Notes: a model not told the origin generated them from the sequence alone. Positions 1 to 9,798 are shown, numbered from the stretch's first letter. The stretch: 64,000 nt of DNA from Rouxiella silvae (GCF_002093625.1 NZ_MRWD01000009.1:40972-104971); one strand, 5' to 3'. Made by a program: numbers and translations.

Positions 1-108
1 AAAGCCTTTGAGTTGCAGGAAAGCGGCAACCAAGCACATCCCCAGGCGCTGACTCAGGTCAGTTATCAGGGCGGCCAACGCATCTGCGGTTCAAAGGGTG
101 ACGAGGAT
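1..108. repeat. Diverged ERIC-type repeat, 5' part cut by window edge
   Basis: The sequence from the window start to the gpt stop codon lines up, with many substitutions, with the ERIC units at 2284-2664: the blocks AGGAAAGCGGCAAC, CCCCAGGCGCTGACTCAGG, GGCCAACGCATCTG and TTCAAAGGGTGACGA correspond in order to blocks of those units. It sits immediately after gpt, a usual place for ERIC elements at the 3' end of transcripts. It is a degraded copy, and its left end may lie outside the window. Confidence 0.6.
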
Positions 109-567
109 TTATTTGCCCGCGATAGGCGGGACGAAGACTACGCCCATATCCCAAGGCTGCTCAATCCAGGTATCCTGAGGAATATCAATTACGTAATCAT
201 CAACCAGCGGACGACCGGCTGGTTTGGCAAACACGGTGACGAAGTGTGCTTTTGGGTACATTTCGCGGATTGCCTGTGCGGTTCCGCCAGTGTCTACCAG
301 ATCATCAATGACGATAAAGCCTTCGCCGTCACCTTCAGCGCGTTTAACGATTTTCATTTCACGCTGATTGTCGTGGTCATAGCTGGAGATGCAAACGGTA
401 TCAACGTGACGGATATTTAACTCGCGAGCCAGCAACGCTGCTGGGACCAGTCCACCGCGGCTAACGGCAATAATGCCGGTCCATTGTTCTACCGGCAGCA
501 GGCGTTTTGCCAGTGTGCGGGCGTGAATTTGCAGCATGTCCCAAGTTACAACGTACTTTTCGCTCAT
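109..567 (-). CDS. gpt: Xanthine-guanine phosphoribosyltransferase
   Basis: Cytoplasmic or membrane-associated purine salvage enzyme that converts xanthine, guanine and hypoxanthine with PRPP to XMP, GMP and IMP. The 152-residue length equals the E. coli enzyme. The PRPP-binding loop [11 protein letters not shown] lies at about residues 86-96, and the N-terminal start MSEKYVVTW is the family start. It is divergent from pepD; the 246-bp region between the two (568-813) must hold both promoters, and I recognise no operator there. An ERIC-like repeat follows the stop codon directly. Identity is secure from near-identical motifs and from the gpt-pepD adjacency known in E. coli. Confidence 0.96.
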   Translation of the reverse strand: MSEKYVVTWDMLQIHARTLAKRLLPVEQWTGIIAVSRGGLVPAALLARELNIRHVDTVCISSYDHDNQREMKIVKRAEGDGEGFIVIDDLVDTGGTAQAIREMYPKAHFVTVFAKPAGRPLVDDYVIDIPQDTWIEQPWDMGVVFVPPIAGK

Positions 568-813
568 TTTTTAACTCTCAAAAAAGGGATATCCCAGCCT
601 GTAAGATTAACGGCTTTTAACAAAATTATTCAGGGAAAAATTGTTGCGCGAGATTATAGTGAGTCCTGCGGTTAAAAACCAGCGCTTATCCCGCACGGAA
701 AGGCCAAAATTAGCGGATTATCCCCTTTGCCTGACGCGCACAGTGCGGGAGAAAGTGATATTCTGTCCGCCATCTCGTCAACTCTTTTCGACCTACAAAC
801 CGGGAGACTTACA

Positions 814-2274
814 GTGTCTGAACTGTCTCAGCTTTCACCACAACCTCTGTGGGATATTTTTGCCAAAATCTGTTCAATTCCGCACCCTTCTTATCATGAA
901 GAAGAATTGGCTAAACACGTTCTAGACTGGGCCGCCGAGCAAGGCCTGCACGCCGAACGCGATCAGGTTGGCAACATTTTGCTTCGCAAACCCGCGACTG
1001 CCGGAATGGAAAACCGTAAACCTGTCGTGCTGCAGGCCCATCTGGACATGGTTCCGCAAAAAAACAACGACACGGTGCATGACTTCCTTAAAGACCCTAT
1101 TTTGCCTTACGTTGATAACGGCTGGGTGAAAGCCCGTGGCACCACGTTAGGTTCCGATAACGGTATCGGCATGGCGTCTGCGCTGGCGGTACTGGCGGAT
1201 AAAAGCGTTGAGCACGGCCCGCTGGAAGTGCTGCTGACCATGACAGAAGAAGCCGGTATGGATGGCGCATTTGGTCTGCAGCCTAACTGGCTACAGGCAG
1301 AAATCCTGATTAACACCGACTCGGAAACCGAGGGCGAAATTTACATGGGCTGCGCAGGGGGGGTCGACTTTATTACCACTCTGCCGCTCCAGCGCGAAGC
1401 AGTTCCGGTGGGCTTCACCACGCTAAAACTGACGCTGAAAGGCCTGAAAGGCGGTCACTCTGGCGCTGAAATTCATTTAGGCTTGGGCAATGCTAATAAA
1501 CTGCTGGCGCGCTTCCTGTGCGAACATGCACAAACGCTGGACGTTCGCCTGCTGGACTTGACCGGCGGAACCTTGCGCAACGCGATTCCACGTGAAGCCG
1601 TTGCTCAGTTGGCTGTACCTGCTGATAAAGTTGAGGCATTTAAGGCCGCCGCGGATGCTTTCCAGGCTACCGTTCAGTTCGAACTGGCCGCCGTTGAGAA
1701 AAACATCAAGCTGGTGATCGAAGCGCTGAACAGCGATGCCAAAGCGTTGAACAAAGACAGCCAGAGCCGTTTTCTGGGCCTGCTAAATGCAACGCCAAAC
1801 GGCGTTATTCGCATGAGCGACGACGTAAAAGGCGTGGTTGAAACCTCGCTAAACGTAGGCGTTGTGACCATGACCGAAGGCGAGGCTGAAATCATCTGCC
1901 TGATCCGCTCCCTGATCGACAGCGGTAAAGACTATGTGGTTAGCATGCTGAGCTCTGTGGGCCAGCTGGCGGGCGCTAAAACGACACCTAAAGGCGGGTA
2001 CCCTGGCTGGAAACCTGAGCCAACGTCACCGGTAATGGCGCAGGTCCGCGAGATTTACGAAAGTCTGTTTAACAAAACGCCAAACATTATGGTGATCCAC
2101 GCGGGTCTGGAATGTGGTTTGTTTAAGAAGCCTTATCCTGACATGGATATGGTCTCAATCGGACCGACCATCACCGGACCTCACTCCCCGGATGAGCAGG
2201 TACACATCGGCAGCGTCGACCTTTACTGGCAACTGCTGACTGCGTTGCTGAAAGCTATTCCAGAACGCGGTTAA
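814..2274 (+). CDS. pepD: Cytosolic non-specific dipeptidase (peptidase D)
   Basis: Di-zinc M20-family aminoacyl-histidine dipeptidase that hydrolyses many dipeptides in the cytoplasm. I chose the GTG at 814: it follows a GGGAG ribosome binding site at 802-806 and gives SELSQLSPQPLWDIF, matching the E. coli N-terminus, for 486 residues against 485 in E. coli. A longer in-frame TTG start at 727 has no family support. Likely metal and catalytic residues are H76 in QAHLDMV, D115 in GSDNGIGMA, E145/E146 in TMTEEAGMD and D169 in NTDSE; the C-terminal GPHSPDEQVH carries the last metal histidine. Transcribed away from gpt and followed by the ERIC array. Confidence 0.96.
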   Translation: MSELSQLSPQPLWDIFAKICSIPHPSYHEEELAKHVLDWAAEQGLHAERDQVGNILLRKPATAGMENRKPVVLQAHLDMVPQKNNDTVHDFLKDPILPYVDNGWVKARGTTLGSDNGIGMASALAVLADKSVEHGPLEVLLTMTEEAGMDGAFGLQPNWLQAEILINTDSETEGEIYMGCAGGVDFITTLPLQREAVPVGFTTLKLTLKGLKGGHSGAEIHLGLGNANKLLARFLCEHAQTLDVRLLDLTGGTLRNAIPREAVAQLAVPADKVEAFKAAADAFQATVQFELAAVEKNIKLVIEALNSDAKALNKDSQSRFLGLLNATPNGVIRMSDDVKGVVETSLNVGVVTMTEGEAEIICLIRSLIDSGKDYVVSMLSSVGQLAGAKTTPKGGYPGWKPEPTSPVMAQVREIYESLFNKTPNIMVIHAGLECGLFKKPYPDMDMVSIGPTITGPHSPDEQVHIGSVDLYWQLLTALLKAIPERG

Positions 2275-2283
2275 TACCCAGTC

Positions 2284-2664
2284 AATATCCTGTGGATTTC
2301 AAACGACAGGAAGGCGGCAACTGAGCGACGCCCCAAGAGCTTACATAAGTTAGTGACTGGGGGGAGAGAAGGCAGCCAACGCCTCTGTCGTTTGAAAGAT
2401 GCGGACAGTAAATATCCTGTGGATTTCGAACGACAGGAAGGCGGCAACTGAGCGACGCCCCAAGAGCTTACACAAGTCAGTGACTGGGGGGAGAGAAGGC
2501 AGCCAACGCCTCTGTCGTTTGAAAGATGCGGACAGTAAATATCCTGTGGATTTCGAACGACAGGAAGGCGGCAACTGAGCGACGCCCCAAGAGCTTACAC
2601 AAGTCAGTGACTGGGGGGAGAGAAGGCAGCCAACGCCTCTATCGTTTGAAAGATGCGGATATTA
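2284..2664. repeat. Three head-to-tail ERIC elements, exact 127-bp period
   Basis: Three copies start at 2284, 2411 and 2538, each 127 bp, the length of a full ERIC (enterobacterial repetitive intergenic consensus) element. Each has the ERIC core CCCCAAGAGCTTACA, then AGTGACTGGGG, then GCAGCCAACGCCTCT, between complementary ends containing TTTCGAACGACAG and CTGTCGTTTGAAAG. Copies 2 and 3 are almost identical; copy 1 differs at a few positions (for example TTTCAAACG and CATAAGTTAG). The array fills the whole pepD-dinB gap, and the dinB stop codon lies at the edge of copy 3. Long RNA hairpins are expected in both transcripts. Confidence 0.93.
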
Positions 2665-3720
2665 TTCCCACGGCAGCAACAGCTGCCGTTCTATCTGTGG
2701 ATCCTGCAAAGTCACGTGCAACCCAACCAGCCTTACCCCTCGCCCTCCGCGACGCATTTCCCACGCTTCTTGCGCGACTTTTAGTAAATCAGCCTTATTT
2801 AATACCGGCCAAACGTGCTCTTGGGTAGTTTGCTGAAAATCATGAAACTTGAGTTTCACGCCCTGCCGGGCAATGCGCAAGTCGGGGCTGACGCGCGTTA
2901 GTCGGGTTTCAAGCTCGGGATATAGGCGGTCAATCAGCTCAACACAGCTTTCCCAATCGTGAATATCTTCTGCCAGCGTGCGCTCAACGCCCACTGATTT
3001 GCGCAACCGTTCAGATGAAATTTCGCGTTCATCAATCCCTTGACAGCGTTCCCACAAGACTCGTCCAAATTTTCCGAATCTTTTCAGCAACAGCGACAAA
3101 TCATAGCGCTGCACGTCACCGCAGGTGATTAAACCGTTTTCTTCCAGCTTACGAGCGGTAACTTTTCCTACGCCGGGTATCTTGGCCAACGGCAAATTAA
3201 GCAGGAATTCATCCACCTTATCAGGGGTTATGACAAACTGGCCGTTAGGTTTATTAAGGTCCGAGGCAATTTTGGCAAGAAACTTGATAGGCGCAATACC
3301 GGCCGACGCCGTGAGGTTAAGCTCGTTGGAAATAGCCTGGCGGATTTCACTGGCCATTAACGTCGCCGATCCACTGCAGTGCGTACTGTGGGTCACGTCG
3401 AGGTAGGCTTCATCCAAAGAAAGAGGTTCGATCAGCGCGGTGTAGCGGGCAAAAATTTCGCGAATATGCAGCGATGCTTCTTTATAGGCCTCGCCCCTGC
3501 CGGGAATAACTTTAAGGTGTGGGCAGAGCTTTAAGGCCATGGCGGTGGACATGGCGCTGTGTACGCCGTAACGTCGCGCCGGATAGTTGGCGGTGCTTAT
3601 TACACCCCGCCGGTCTTTGCTGCCGCCAATCGCCAACGGGATATCGCGCAGGGACGGATCGTCGCGCATTTCTACGGCTGCGTAAAAGCAGTCCATATCG
3701 ACGTGTATGATCTTGCGCAT
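2662..3720 (-). CDS. dinB: DNA polymerase IV (SOS translesion polymerase)
   Basis: Error-prone Y-family polymerase that extends across damaged template in the SOS response. 352 residues against 351 in E. coli. The catalytic acidic residues are visible: D8 in [12 protein letters not shown] and the [10 protein letters not shown] motif near residues 101-110. The C-terminal QLLLPWE is the type of short tail that binds the beta sliding clamp. A LexA box lies 28 bp upstream of the start, which explains DNA-damage induction. It converges with pepD across the ERIC array. Nothing is missing compared with the family. Confidence 0.97.
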   Translation of the reverse strand: MRKIIHVDMDCFYAAVEMRDDPSLRDIPLAIGGSKDRRGVISTANYPARRYGVHSAMSTAMALKLCPHLKVIPGRGEAYKEASLHIREIFARYTALIEPLSLDEAYLDVTHSTHCSGSATLMASEIRQAISNELNLTASAGIAPIKFLAKIASDLNKPNGQFVITPDKVDEFLLNLPLAKIPGVGKVTARKLEENGLITCGDVQRYDLSLLLKRFGKFGRVLWERCQGIDEREISSERLRKSVGVERTLAEDIHDWESCVELIDRLYPELETRLTRVSPDLRIARQGVKLKFHDFQQTTQEHVWPVLNKADLLKVAQEAWEMRRGGRGVRLVGLHVTLQDPQIERQLLLPWE

Positions 3721-3747
3721 AATCCCCCCCTTTCACTTCCTCAATAA

Positions 3748-3763
3748 CTGTATAAGTATACAG
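3748..3763 (-). promoter_or_regulatory. LexA operator of dinB
   Basis: The 16-mer CTGTATAAGTATACAG is a perfect CTGT-N8-ACAG SOS box with an AT-rich centre, upstream of dinB. The rest of the gap up to dpaA at 4021 is AT-rich, and I see no further recognisable site in it. Confidence 0.93.
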
Positions 3764-4020
3764 TTGAGTTTCTAAATCTCAAGCACTGTCATTACGCGCA
3801 GTTGATCTAAAATTTGGCTTAATTGGCGGGACTTTTGTAAAAACCTGCAAATAAAGGCTTTTTTTATCTCAATCGCGAAATAAATTACATTTCAAACCAT
3901 TGATAAAAATTTAATCAGTATTAATATGGCTGCGTTCAAGATATTGAATATCAGTGGCGGTCCGCGACGCTAAGTCAGCGGATAAAAAATAATAGAGTTG
4001 TAAATAAAGCAGGATTAAGA

Positions 4021-4746
4021 ATGGTCAGAATCGCGCTGCTGCTTGCGATGCTTTTTAGTTTTCCCTTTTTTAGCGTGAGCACCGCTGTCGCCAGCGAACA
4101 GGCTCCTGTAGAAACGGGTGTTCAACAGCAATTATTAGGTTCCCCTGTTTATATTCAGATATTTAAGCAAGAGCGCACTCTCGAACTCTATGCCAAAGTT
4201 GAAGATAAATTCCAGTTGGTCGGCGCTTATCGTATTTGCGACTTCTCGGGTGGGTTAGGCAACAAACGTCGTGAAGGCGATTTTAAAAGCCCAGAAGGTT
4301 TTTATAACATCGATATTCATCATTTGAAGCCTGACAGCAAGTTTTATCGCGCCATTAATATTGGTTTCCCAAATGATTACGATCGCGCGCAGGGATATTC
4401 AGGTAAATACCTGATGATCCACGGTAACTGTTTATCTATTGGTTGCTACGCCATGACCGATGCCTATATGAACGTGATTTTTAATTATGTTCAGGCAGCC
4501 TTTAACAACGGCCAACGTAACGTTGAAATCAGCATCTATCCTTTCCGAATGACTGATGCCAACATGCAGTTAAACAGAAACTCTTACTACATTAATTTCT
4601 GGCGTCAGCTTCAGCCTGGCTATGCGTACTTCCAGAAGTACCACCAGCCGCCGAGCGTTTCAGTGGTCAACGGCGGTTATGTCGTTAATCAGACACAGAC
4701 TCTGACACCACCGGCTTCACAGCTGGCGTTCGCCACAGTGAAATAA
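4021..4746 (+). CDS. dpaA: YkuD-fold murein protein of the DpaA (YafK/LdtF) type
   Basis: Periplasmic YkuD-domain protein. In E. coli the homologue cuts the bond between peptidoglycan meso-DAP and Braun lipoprotein, reversing the cross-link made by L,D-transpeptidases. 241 residues, with an N-terminal hydrophobic signal segment at about residues 4-25 and a small-residue cleavage region near AVAS. The catalytic motif is at residues 134-142, with H134 and the nucleophile C142 in SIGCYAMTD. The C-terminal residues after about 205 are low in conserved motifs. It converges with yafJ and the two coding regions overlap by 30 bp, so there is no room for a terminator between them. Confidence 0.9.
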   Translation: MVRIALLLAMLFSFPFFSVSTAVASEQAPVETGVQQQLLGSPVYIQIFKQERTLELYAKVEDKFQLVGAYRICDFSGGLGNKRREGDFKSPEGFYNIDIHHLKPDSKFYRAINIGFPNDYDRAQGYSGKYLMIHGNCLSIGCYAMTDAYMNVIFNYVQAAFNNGQRNVEISIYPFRMTDANMQLNRNSYYINFWRQLQPGYAYFQKYHQPPSVSVVNGGYVVNQTQTLTPPASQLAFATVK

Positions 4747-5484
4747 TGCAAACTCGCCTGGAGCAATTTTGTTCCAGGTTTCATTGCCCGTCAGCGGCTG
4801 GGTCGCAATGACCGTCACGACATCGTCAGGCGTCGTTTGCTGCTGAAAATCAATCTCCACGTCCCTATCCAACAAGGTCGCTTTCCCAAACGGCGCGCGA
4901 CGCGTTATCCAGTAAAGATTGGTCGAGCAGTAGGCCATTACAAAATGCCCATCTGACAGCAGCATATTAAACACCCCTTTCTTACGAAGCTCGCCGGCCA
5001 ATGACGCAATATAGCGAAACACAGAAGGCCAACTGCGCGGCGTGCGCGGATAACGTTCGGTCAGCTTGTGCAGCAGCCAGCAGAAGGCGTATTCACTGTC
5101 AGTTTGTCCGATGGGGCGCAGCGTACCGGTATCAAGCTGACGATAGCCGCGCAGTTGCCCGTTGTGCGCATAGGTCCAGTTACGGCCCCACAGTTCGCGG
5201 GTAAAGGGATGGGTATTTTCCAGCGCCACCTCCCCCCTGTTCGCCTGGCGAATATGCGAGATAACGGCAAGGGATTTAATTGGGTATTCCTGCACCAGAC
5301 GGGCAATGGGCGAATTAAAGCTGGGCTGGGGATCTTTAAAGGTGCGGCAGCCATTACCTTCATAAAAGGTAATGCCCCAGCCATCTTTATGCGGGCCTGT
5401 CAGCCCCCCACGTTGCACCAACCCGGTAAAACTGAAGCAAATGTCCGTAGGCACATTTGCACTCATCCCGAGCAGTTCGCACAT
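4717..5484 (-). CDS. yafJ: Class II glutamine amidotransferase domain protein YafJ
   Basis: Ntn-type glutamine amidotransferase of unknown physiological substrate. The start at 5484 is decided by two facts: it puts the catalytic Cys at position 2 ([10 protein letters not shown]), as this class needs after removal of Met, and an AAGGAG ribosome binding site stands 7 bp upstream. A TTG two codons earlier would bury the Cys. 255 residues, the E. coli length. Further conserved blocks are [22 protein letters not shown] and [11 protein letters not shown]. It follows gmhA by 40 bp on the same strand and may be cotranscribed. Its 3' end overlaps dpaA by 30 bp in opposite orientation. Confidence 0.92.
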   Translation of the reverse strand: MCELLGMSANVPTDICFSFTGLVQRGGLTGPHKDGWGITFYEGNGCRTFKDPQPSFNSPIARLVQEYPIKSLAVISHIRQANRGEVALENTHPFTRELWGRNWTYAHNGQLRGYRQLDTGTLRPIGQTDSEYAFCWLLHKLTERYPRTPRSWPSVFRYIASLAGELRKKGVFNMLLSDGHFVMAYCSTNLYWITRRAPFGKATLLDRDVEIDFQQQTTPDDVVTVIATQPLTGNETWNKIAPGEFALFHCGERQL

Positions 5485-5524
5485 TGCCAATCTCCTTAAT
5501 CTACATAGGCAACAACGATAGTCG

Positions 5525-6106
5525 TTATTCAGCCATCTCTTTTTCTATTAACAATATCAGGATGTGGATGATTTTGATGTGAATTTCTTGCACTCGATCA
5601 GCATAACCAAAATGTGGCACGCGAATTTCAACGTCTGCACCCAGCGATGCCATTTTACCGCCGTCTTTACCGGTCAAGGTAATGACTTTCATCCCCTTGG
5701 CCTTGGCAGTTTCCAGCGCCTTAATAACGTTGCCGGAGTTACCTGAGGTTGAAATACCCAGCAGTACGTCACCTTTCTGGCCAACGGCTTCTAAATAGCG
5801 AGAGAAAATGTACTCGTAGCCAAAATCGTTGCTGACGCAGGAGATGTGACTAACGTCTGAAATGGCGATGGCCGGGTAGCCTGGACGGTTGTCGCGGTAG
5901 CGGCCCGTCAGCTCTTCGGCGAAGTGCATGGCGTCGCAGTGGGAACCGCCATTACCGCATGACAATACTTTGCCACCCGCTTTGAACGAGTCGGCAATCA
6001 GTTTTGCGGCACGTTGAATAGACGCAATATTGTTTTCGTCACTGATGAATTTATTCAGTACTTCAGCAGCTTCGTTAAGTTCAGTGCGGATAATATCCAG
6101 GTACAT
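5525..6106 (-). CDS. gmhA: Sedoheptulose-7-phosphate isomerase
   Basis: First enzyme of ADP-L-glycero-D-manno-heptose synthesis for the LPS inner core; converts sedoheptulose 7-phosphate to D-glycero-D-manno-heptose 7-phosphate in the cytoplasm. 193 residues, near the E. coli 192. A single SIS domain with [18 protein letters not shown] near residues 50-67 and the phosphate-binding [14 protein letters not shown] near 117-130. Divergent from fadE with a 260-bp gap, upstream of yafJ. Same neighbourhood as E. coli lpcA. Confidence 0.96.
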   Translation of the reverse strand: MYLDIIRTELNEAAEVLNKFISDENNIASIQRAAKLIADSFKAGGKVLSCGNGGSHCDAMHFAEELTGRYRDNRPGYPAIAISDVSHISCVSNDFGYEYIFSRYLEAVGQKGDVLLGISTSGNSGNVIKALETAKAKGMKVITLTGKDGGKMASLGADVEIRVPHFGYADRVQEIHIKIIHILILLIEKEMAE

Positions 6107-6330
6107 GGCAGCCTCTTAGCGTTTCTCTTGCAGCGGATTAACCGCGCGTAGAATTGTTTTGCTGTGCAGTGTAGCGGAAAGCCGAAAAAGCGAGAAGACT
6201 TCCCGCCATCTTCACGACGATAGTTTACGCTTTTCCGACTTCATGCTGCGAGTTTGTGACGTGAGTTGTAATTAAGATGTAAACGCGTTGATAAAGCCTT
6301 TAGCTTGGACTAAAACCATAGTATCAACCC

Positions 6331-6347
6331 AACAGGTCAGACCTCCT
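6331..6347. promoter_or_regulatory. Probable FadR operator of fadE
   Basis: AACAGGTCAGACCTCCT contains the near-palindrome AGGTC-A-GACCT and fits the FadR operator pattern (A-CTGGTC-GACC-GTT type). It lies 20-36 bp before the fadE start. In E. coli fadE is repressed by FadR and released by long-chain acyl-CoA. Call is by motif and context only. Confidence 0.7.
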
Positions 6348-6366
6348 ACAACTCAGGAGTTTTACT

Positions 6367-8814
6367 ATGATAGTTCTTAGCGTTGTTATCCTACTGGTTC
6401 TTATTGGTGTGCTGTTTTATCACCGCGTCAGCCTGCTGCCGAGCAGCGTTGTTTTGCTGGTTTATACCGCGGCAATGGCCGTAATTGGCCTGTGGACGCT
6501 GTGGGTGCTGCTGCCTATGGCCATCGTTTTGCTGCCGCTCAATCTCCTTCCTCTGCGCCGCTCGCTGTTTTCCGGCCCGGCACTGCGTACCTTCCGCAAA
6601 GTGATGCCCAGCATGTCGCGCACTGAAAAAGAGGCGATTGAAGCCGGTACCACCTGGTGGGAAGGCGATTTGTTCAGCGGTACCCCGGACTGGAAAAAGC
6701 TGCAAGATTATCCTCAGCAAACGCTGACCGAAGAAGAGCAGCGCTTTATCGACGGGCCGGTTGAAGAAGCCTGCCGCATGGCCGATGACTTCCAGATAAC
6801 TCATGAACTGGCCGACCTGCCGCCGGAGCTGTGGGCTTACCTGAAAGAGCACCGTTTCTTTGCGATGATTATCAAAAAAGAGTACGGCGGCCTCGAATTC
6901 TCGGCCTATGCTCAGGCGCGAGTGCTGCAAAAACTGGCCGGTGTGTCAGGTATTTTAGCCATCACTGTCGGCGTGCCAAACTCCCTCGGCCCGGGCGAAC
7001 TGCTACAGCACTACGGCACAGATGAGCAGAAAGATCACTACTTGCCGCGCCTGGCCAAAGGACTTGAAATCCCTTGCTTTGCACTCACTAGCCCGGAAGC
7101 GGGTTCAGATGCCGGTGCCATTCCCGACGTTGGCGTGGTGTGCATGGGTGACTGGCAGGGTAAACAGGTTCTGGGTATGAAGCTGACCTGGAATAAACGC
7201 TACATTACTCTGGCTCCTATCGCTACGGTGCTGGGTTTGGCCTTCAAGTTAAAAGATCCAGACCACCTGCTGGGCGATGTAGAAGAGCTCGGGATCACCT
7301 GTGCGCTGATCCCGACCGACACTCAGGGTGTTGAAATTGGCCATCGCCATTTCCCGCTTAATATTCCGTTCCAGAATGGACCTACCCGCGGCAACGATAT
7401 TTTCGTGCCTATCGACTACATCATTGGCGGACCTAAAATGGCCGGCCAAGGGTGGCGCATGCTGGTTGAATGTTTGTCGGTGGGCCGCGGTATTACCCTG
7501 CCTTCCAACGCCACCGGCAGCCTGAAATCGTTGGCGGTGGCGACGGGTGCTTATGCCTACATTCGCCGTCAGTTCAAACTGCCGATCGGTAAAATGGAAG
7601 GGATTGAAGAGCCGCTGGCGCGCATTGCCGGTAACGCTTATGTGATGGACGCGGCGGCTACGCTGATAACCAACGGAATTATGCTCGGTGAAAAACCGGC
7701 GGTGCTTTCAGCTATCGTGAAATATCACTGTACCCATCGCGGCCAGCGCGCCGTAATGGATGCGATGGATATTACCGGGGGTAAAGGCATTATGCTGGGG
7801 AAAAGCAACTTTGTTGCCCGTTCCTATCAGGGTGCACCGATCGCGATTACCGTTGAGGGGGCAAATATTTTGACCCGCAGCATGATTATTTTCGGTCAGG
7901 GGGCGATTCGCTGTCACCCTTATGTATTGAAAGAAATGGCCGCTGCGGAGGCGAAAGACTTGCACGCCTTTGACCGTGCGCTGTTTGGTCACCTCGGCCA
8001 CGTTGGCACCAATAAAGTGCGCAGTCTGTGGCTCGGCCTGACGCACGGACGTACCAGCCGTGCGCCGGTGAATGACGTAACGCGCCGCTACTATCAGCAT
8101 ATCAACCGCCTGAGTGCCAACCTGGCATTGTTGTCTGACGTATCGATGGGTGTGCTGGGCGGCAGCCTTAAACGCCGTGAGCGAATTTCGGCACGCTTGG
8201 GTGATATTCTCAGCCAGCTTTATCTCGCCACCGCAACGCTGAAACGCTATGACGAGGAAGGACGTAATGAAGCTGATCTGCCGCTGGTTCATTGGGGCGT
8301 ACAGGACTGTCTTAATCAGGCCGAAACGGCGATTACCGACCTACTGCGCAACTTCCCCAACGGCTTTATTGCTGGGCTGTTGACGATGGTGATTTTCCCG
8401 ATTGGCCGCGTGCATCGCGCCCCTTCCGACCAGCTTGACCACCAATTGGCTCGCATTCTTCAGGTACCATCTGCCACACGAAGCCGCATTGCGCGTGGTC
8501 AGTATCTGACGCCAAGCGAGCATAATCCGGTAGGTCAACTTGAGGAGGCATTGGCCGACATTATTGCCGCCGAGCCGGTGCACAAAAGACTGTGTGAGGC
8601 GATGGGTAAAAAACTGTCGTTTACCCGCCTGGACAAGCTGGCACAGATGGGAATGGACGCCGGACACTTAAGCGCCGACGATGCCCGCATTCTGGCCAGA
8701 GCCGAAGAGAGTCGCCTGCGTTCAATCAACGTTGACGAATTTGAACCTGACCAGCTCGCGCAGCAAAAAACAGCAACCGAAAAACCCGCCACTCGACATA
8801 CTGAAGCGGCATAA
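6367..8814 (+). CDS. fadE: Acyl-CoA dehydrogenase FadE
   Basis: Membrane-associated FAD acyl-CoA dehydrogenase, first step of the beta-oxidation cycle. 815 residues (E. coli 814). Two or three hydrophobic segments span about residues 2-65, then the acyl-CoA dehydrogenase core ([64 protein letters not shown]). The C-terminal region ends in [13 protein letters not shown], as in enterics. A good ribosome binding site (CAGGAG) lies 9 bp before the ATG. A FadR-like site precedes it. It ends in a symmetrical terminator shared with the small gene on the other strand. Confidence 0.97.
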   Translation: MIVLSVVILLVLIGVLFYHRVSLLPSSVVLLVYTAAMAVIGLWTLWVLLPMAIVLLPLNLLPLRRSLFSGPALRTFRKVMPSMSRTEKEAIEAGTTWWEGDLFSGTPDWKKLQDYPQQTLTEEEQRFIDGPVEEACRMADDFQITHELADLPPELWAYLKEHRFFAMIIKKEYGGLEFSAYAQARVLQKLAGVSGILAITVGVPNSLGPGELLQHYGTDEQKDHYLPRLAKGLEIPCFALTSPEAGSDAGAIPDVGVVCMGDWQGKQVLGMKLTWNKRYITLAPIATVLGLAFKLKDPDHLLGDVEELGITCALIPTDTQGVEIGHRHFPLNIPFQNGPTRGNDIFVPIDYIIGGPKMAGQGWRMLVECLSVGRGITLPSNATGSLKSLAVATGAYAYIRRQFKLPIGKMEGIEEPLARIAGNAYVMDAAATLITNGIMLGEKPAVLSAIVKYHCTHRGQRAVMDAMDITGGKGIMLGKSNFVARSYQGAPIAITVEGANILTRSMIIFGQGAIRCHPYVLKEMAAAEAKDLHAFDRALFGHLGHVGTNKVRSLWLGLTHGRTSRAPVNDVTRRYYQHINRLSANLALLSDVSMGVLGGSLKRRERISARLGDILSQLYLATATLKRYDEEGRNEADLPLVHWGVQDCLNQAETAITDLLRNFPNGFIAGLLTMVIFPIGRVHRAPSDQLDHQLARILQVPSATRSRIARGQYLTPSEHNPVGQLEEALADIIAAEPVHKRLCEAMGKKLSFTRLDKLAQMGMDAGHLSADDARILARAEESRLRSINVDEFEPDQLAQQKTATEKPATRHTEAA

Positions 8815-8816
8815 AA

Positions 8817-8843
8817 AAATAGCCACCCAATTGGGTGGCTATT
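8817..8843. terminator. Bidirectional terminator, fadE and small ORF 8848-8967
   Basis: AGCCACCCAATTGGGTGGCT is a perfect 10-bp inverted repeat, preceded by an A run and followed by ATTT, so it can end transcripts from both strands. It lies between the convergent fadE and the 39-codon gene. Confidence 0.88.
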
Positions 8844-8847
8844 TAGC

Positions 8848-8967
8848 TTACTTGTTGGTGGTAGTGATGATCACTTTGAGAGAGTTATTAGAAATATTCC
8901 AACTCCCCTTCCCGGCACTCAACACGACAGCCAATACAATAAGAACAATACCGAGGTATCGTTTCAT
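8848..8967 (-). CDS. Small putative membrane protein, 39 residues, unknown function
   Basis: Not recognised as a known family. The frame begins ATG at 8967 with an AAGGA ribosome binding site 7 bp upstream and reads MKRYLGIVLIVLAVVLSAGK followed by SWNISNNSLKVIITTTNK. This is a basic tip, one hydrophobic helix (about residues 4-18) and a polar, beta-like tail. The stop is followed at once by a strong terminator. The ribosome binding site sits inside a hairpin, GCGGTC-N8-GACCGC (8970-8989), which could limit translation. The unusually long region upstream carries repeated elements. It could be a type I toxin, a stress-regulated small membrane protein, or a lipoprotein-like peptide; none can be chosen from sequence. 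Confidence 0.6.
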   Translation of the reverse strand: MKRYLGIVLIVLAVVLSAGKGSWNISNNSLKVIITTTNK

Positions 8968-8969
8968 TG

Positions 8970-8989
8970 CGCGGTCCTTGCTCAGACCG
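8970..8989 (-). promoter_or_regulatory. Hairpin covering the ribosome binding site of the small ORF
   Basis: On the minus strand GCGGTC, eight bases, GACCGC forms a 6-bp stem. The AAGG of the ribosome binding site is in the loop/3' stem edge, just before the ATG at 8967. It is a candidate translational control element. The folding is by eye. Confidence 0.5.
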
Positions 8990-9030
8990 CTTCACGGGAA
9001 TACCACCGGAGATACCACCGTGAAACAAGC

Positions 9031-9198
9031 ACTGGAACGTGCTTGCATTTACGGCCGTTGGATATCCTTTTCAAAATCCGATGCCCACTTGCTTAAGGCG
9101 GCGAAAAGGCCCGCAGGCATCCTACACCCATTTGACTTAGGGTTCGCTTGACAGTCGATATTATTAAGAACAAACTGCCTTTACTGGAACGTGCTTGC
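9031..9198. repeat. 16-bp direct repeat in the 5' region of the small ORF
   Basis: ACTGGAACGTGCTTGC occurs at 9031-9046 and again at 9183-9198. The first copy is also the right part of a hairpin, CAAGCAC-N6-GTGCTTG (9026-9045). A 9-bp repeat, ATACCACCG, appears twice at about 9000-9020. The whole stretch 8968-9256 has no convincing longer gene, so it looks like a structured leader or a small RNA locus. Confidence 0.55.
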
Positions 9199-9256
9199 TA
9201 TACAAGAAAATAGTTAAGTATCATCCCGCTGGAAAGGCCGCTTACTTGACCAGCAC

Positions 9257-9284
9257 AAAAAAACCGCCATCAGGCGGTTTTTTT
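9257..9284. terminator. Terminator downstream of yehS-like gene
   Basis: AAACCGCC-ATCA-GGCGGTTT with A and T runs on both sides, able to act in both directions. It ends yehS on the minus strand and could equally end a short plus-strand RNA from the 9.0-9.25 kb region. Confidence 0.88.
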
Positions 9285-9327
9285 GTTGGCGTAACAAGGT
9301 GATATGCTCAAAACATTCAGAGAATAA

Positions 9328-9798
9328 TCAGCCTTTTTTCGGGCGTACGCGCATGGTCAGCCCCTTCAGGAAGTAGCGCAGAACCTGATCGCCGCACGGA
9401 CGGTAGTTCTTGTGGCCTTCTTTACGGAAGAAAGCACTCAGCTCGCCTTCAGAAACCTTAAAATCAGCCGCTGCCAGAATGCCCTGCAAATCTTCAGTTT
9501 TCAGCTCAAAAGCCACGCGCAGTTTTTTTAACATCACGTTATTGGTGACGCGCTTTTCAACTTCTGGTGCCGGGAAACGATCGTCCCTACCGCGTTTGAA
9601 GAAAATCAGACCATTAAGGAAGTTTGCCATGACTTCATCAGGGCAAATCATGTAGTCCGCTTCGTCTTCTTTTTTCAGATAACGCGACATCACCGGCGGA
9701 CTAATGGTAATTCCGGTGGATGCCAAAATCTCAATCAGCCTGCCTTCGCTCAAGTCGAGCATGTAGCGTACGCTGCGCAAGACGTCGTTATTCATCAT
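9328..9798 (-). CDS. yehS: DUF1456 family protein, YehS-like
   Basis: Cytoplasmic protein of unknown function made of two copies of the DUF1456 unit. The copies are visible: NDVLRSVRYMLDLSEGRLIE with FLNGLIFFKRGR, and NVMLKKLRVAFELKTEDLQG with YFLKGLTMRVR. The start at 9798 gives 156 residues, the E. coli YehS length, and aligns MMNNDVLRSVRYM with its N-terminus. An upstream in-frame start at 9843 would add 15 unsupported residues. Ribosome binding site weak. It stands alone, before a terminator, in a place different from E. coli yehS. Confidence 0.82.
   Translation of the reverse strand: MMNNDVLRSVRYMLDLSEGRLIEILASTGITISPPVMSRYLKKEDEADYMICPDEVMANFLNGLIFFKRGRDDRFPAPEVEKRVTNNVMLKKLRVAFELKTEDLQGILAAADFKVSEGELSAFFRKEGHKNYRPCGDQVLRYFLKGLTMRVRPKKG

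Noticed and set aside
727..813. Upstream in-frame TTG extension of pepD
   Set aside because: No family similarity before SELSQLSPQ; GTG 814 has a good ribosome binding site.
2526..2828. Open frame inside ERIC copy 3 and dinB
   Set aside because: Lies in repeat sequence and antisense to dinB; no ribosome binding site or family.
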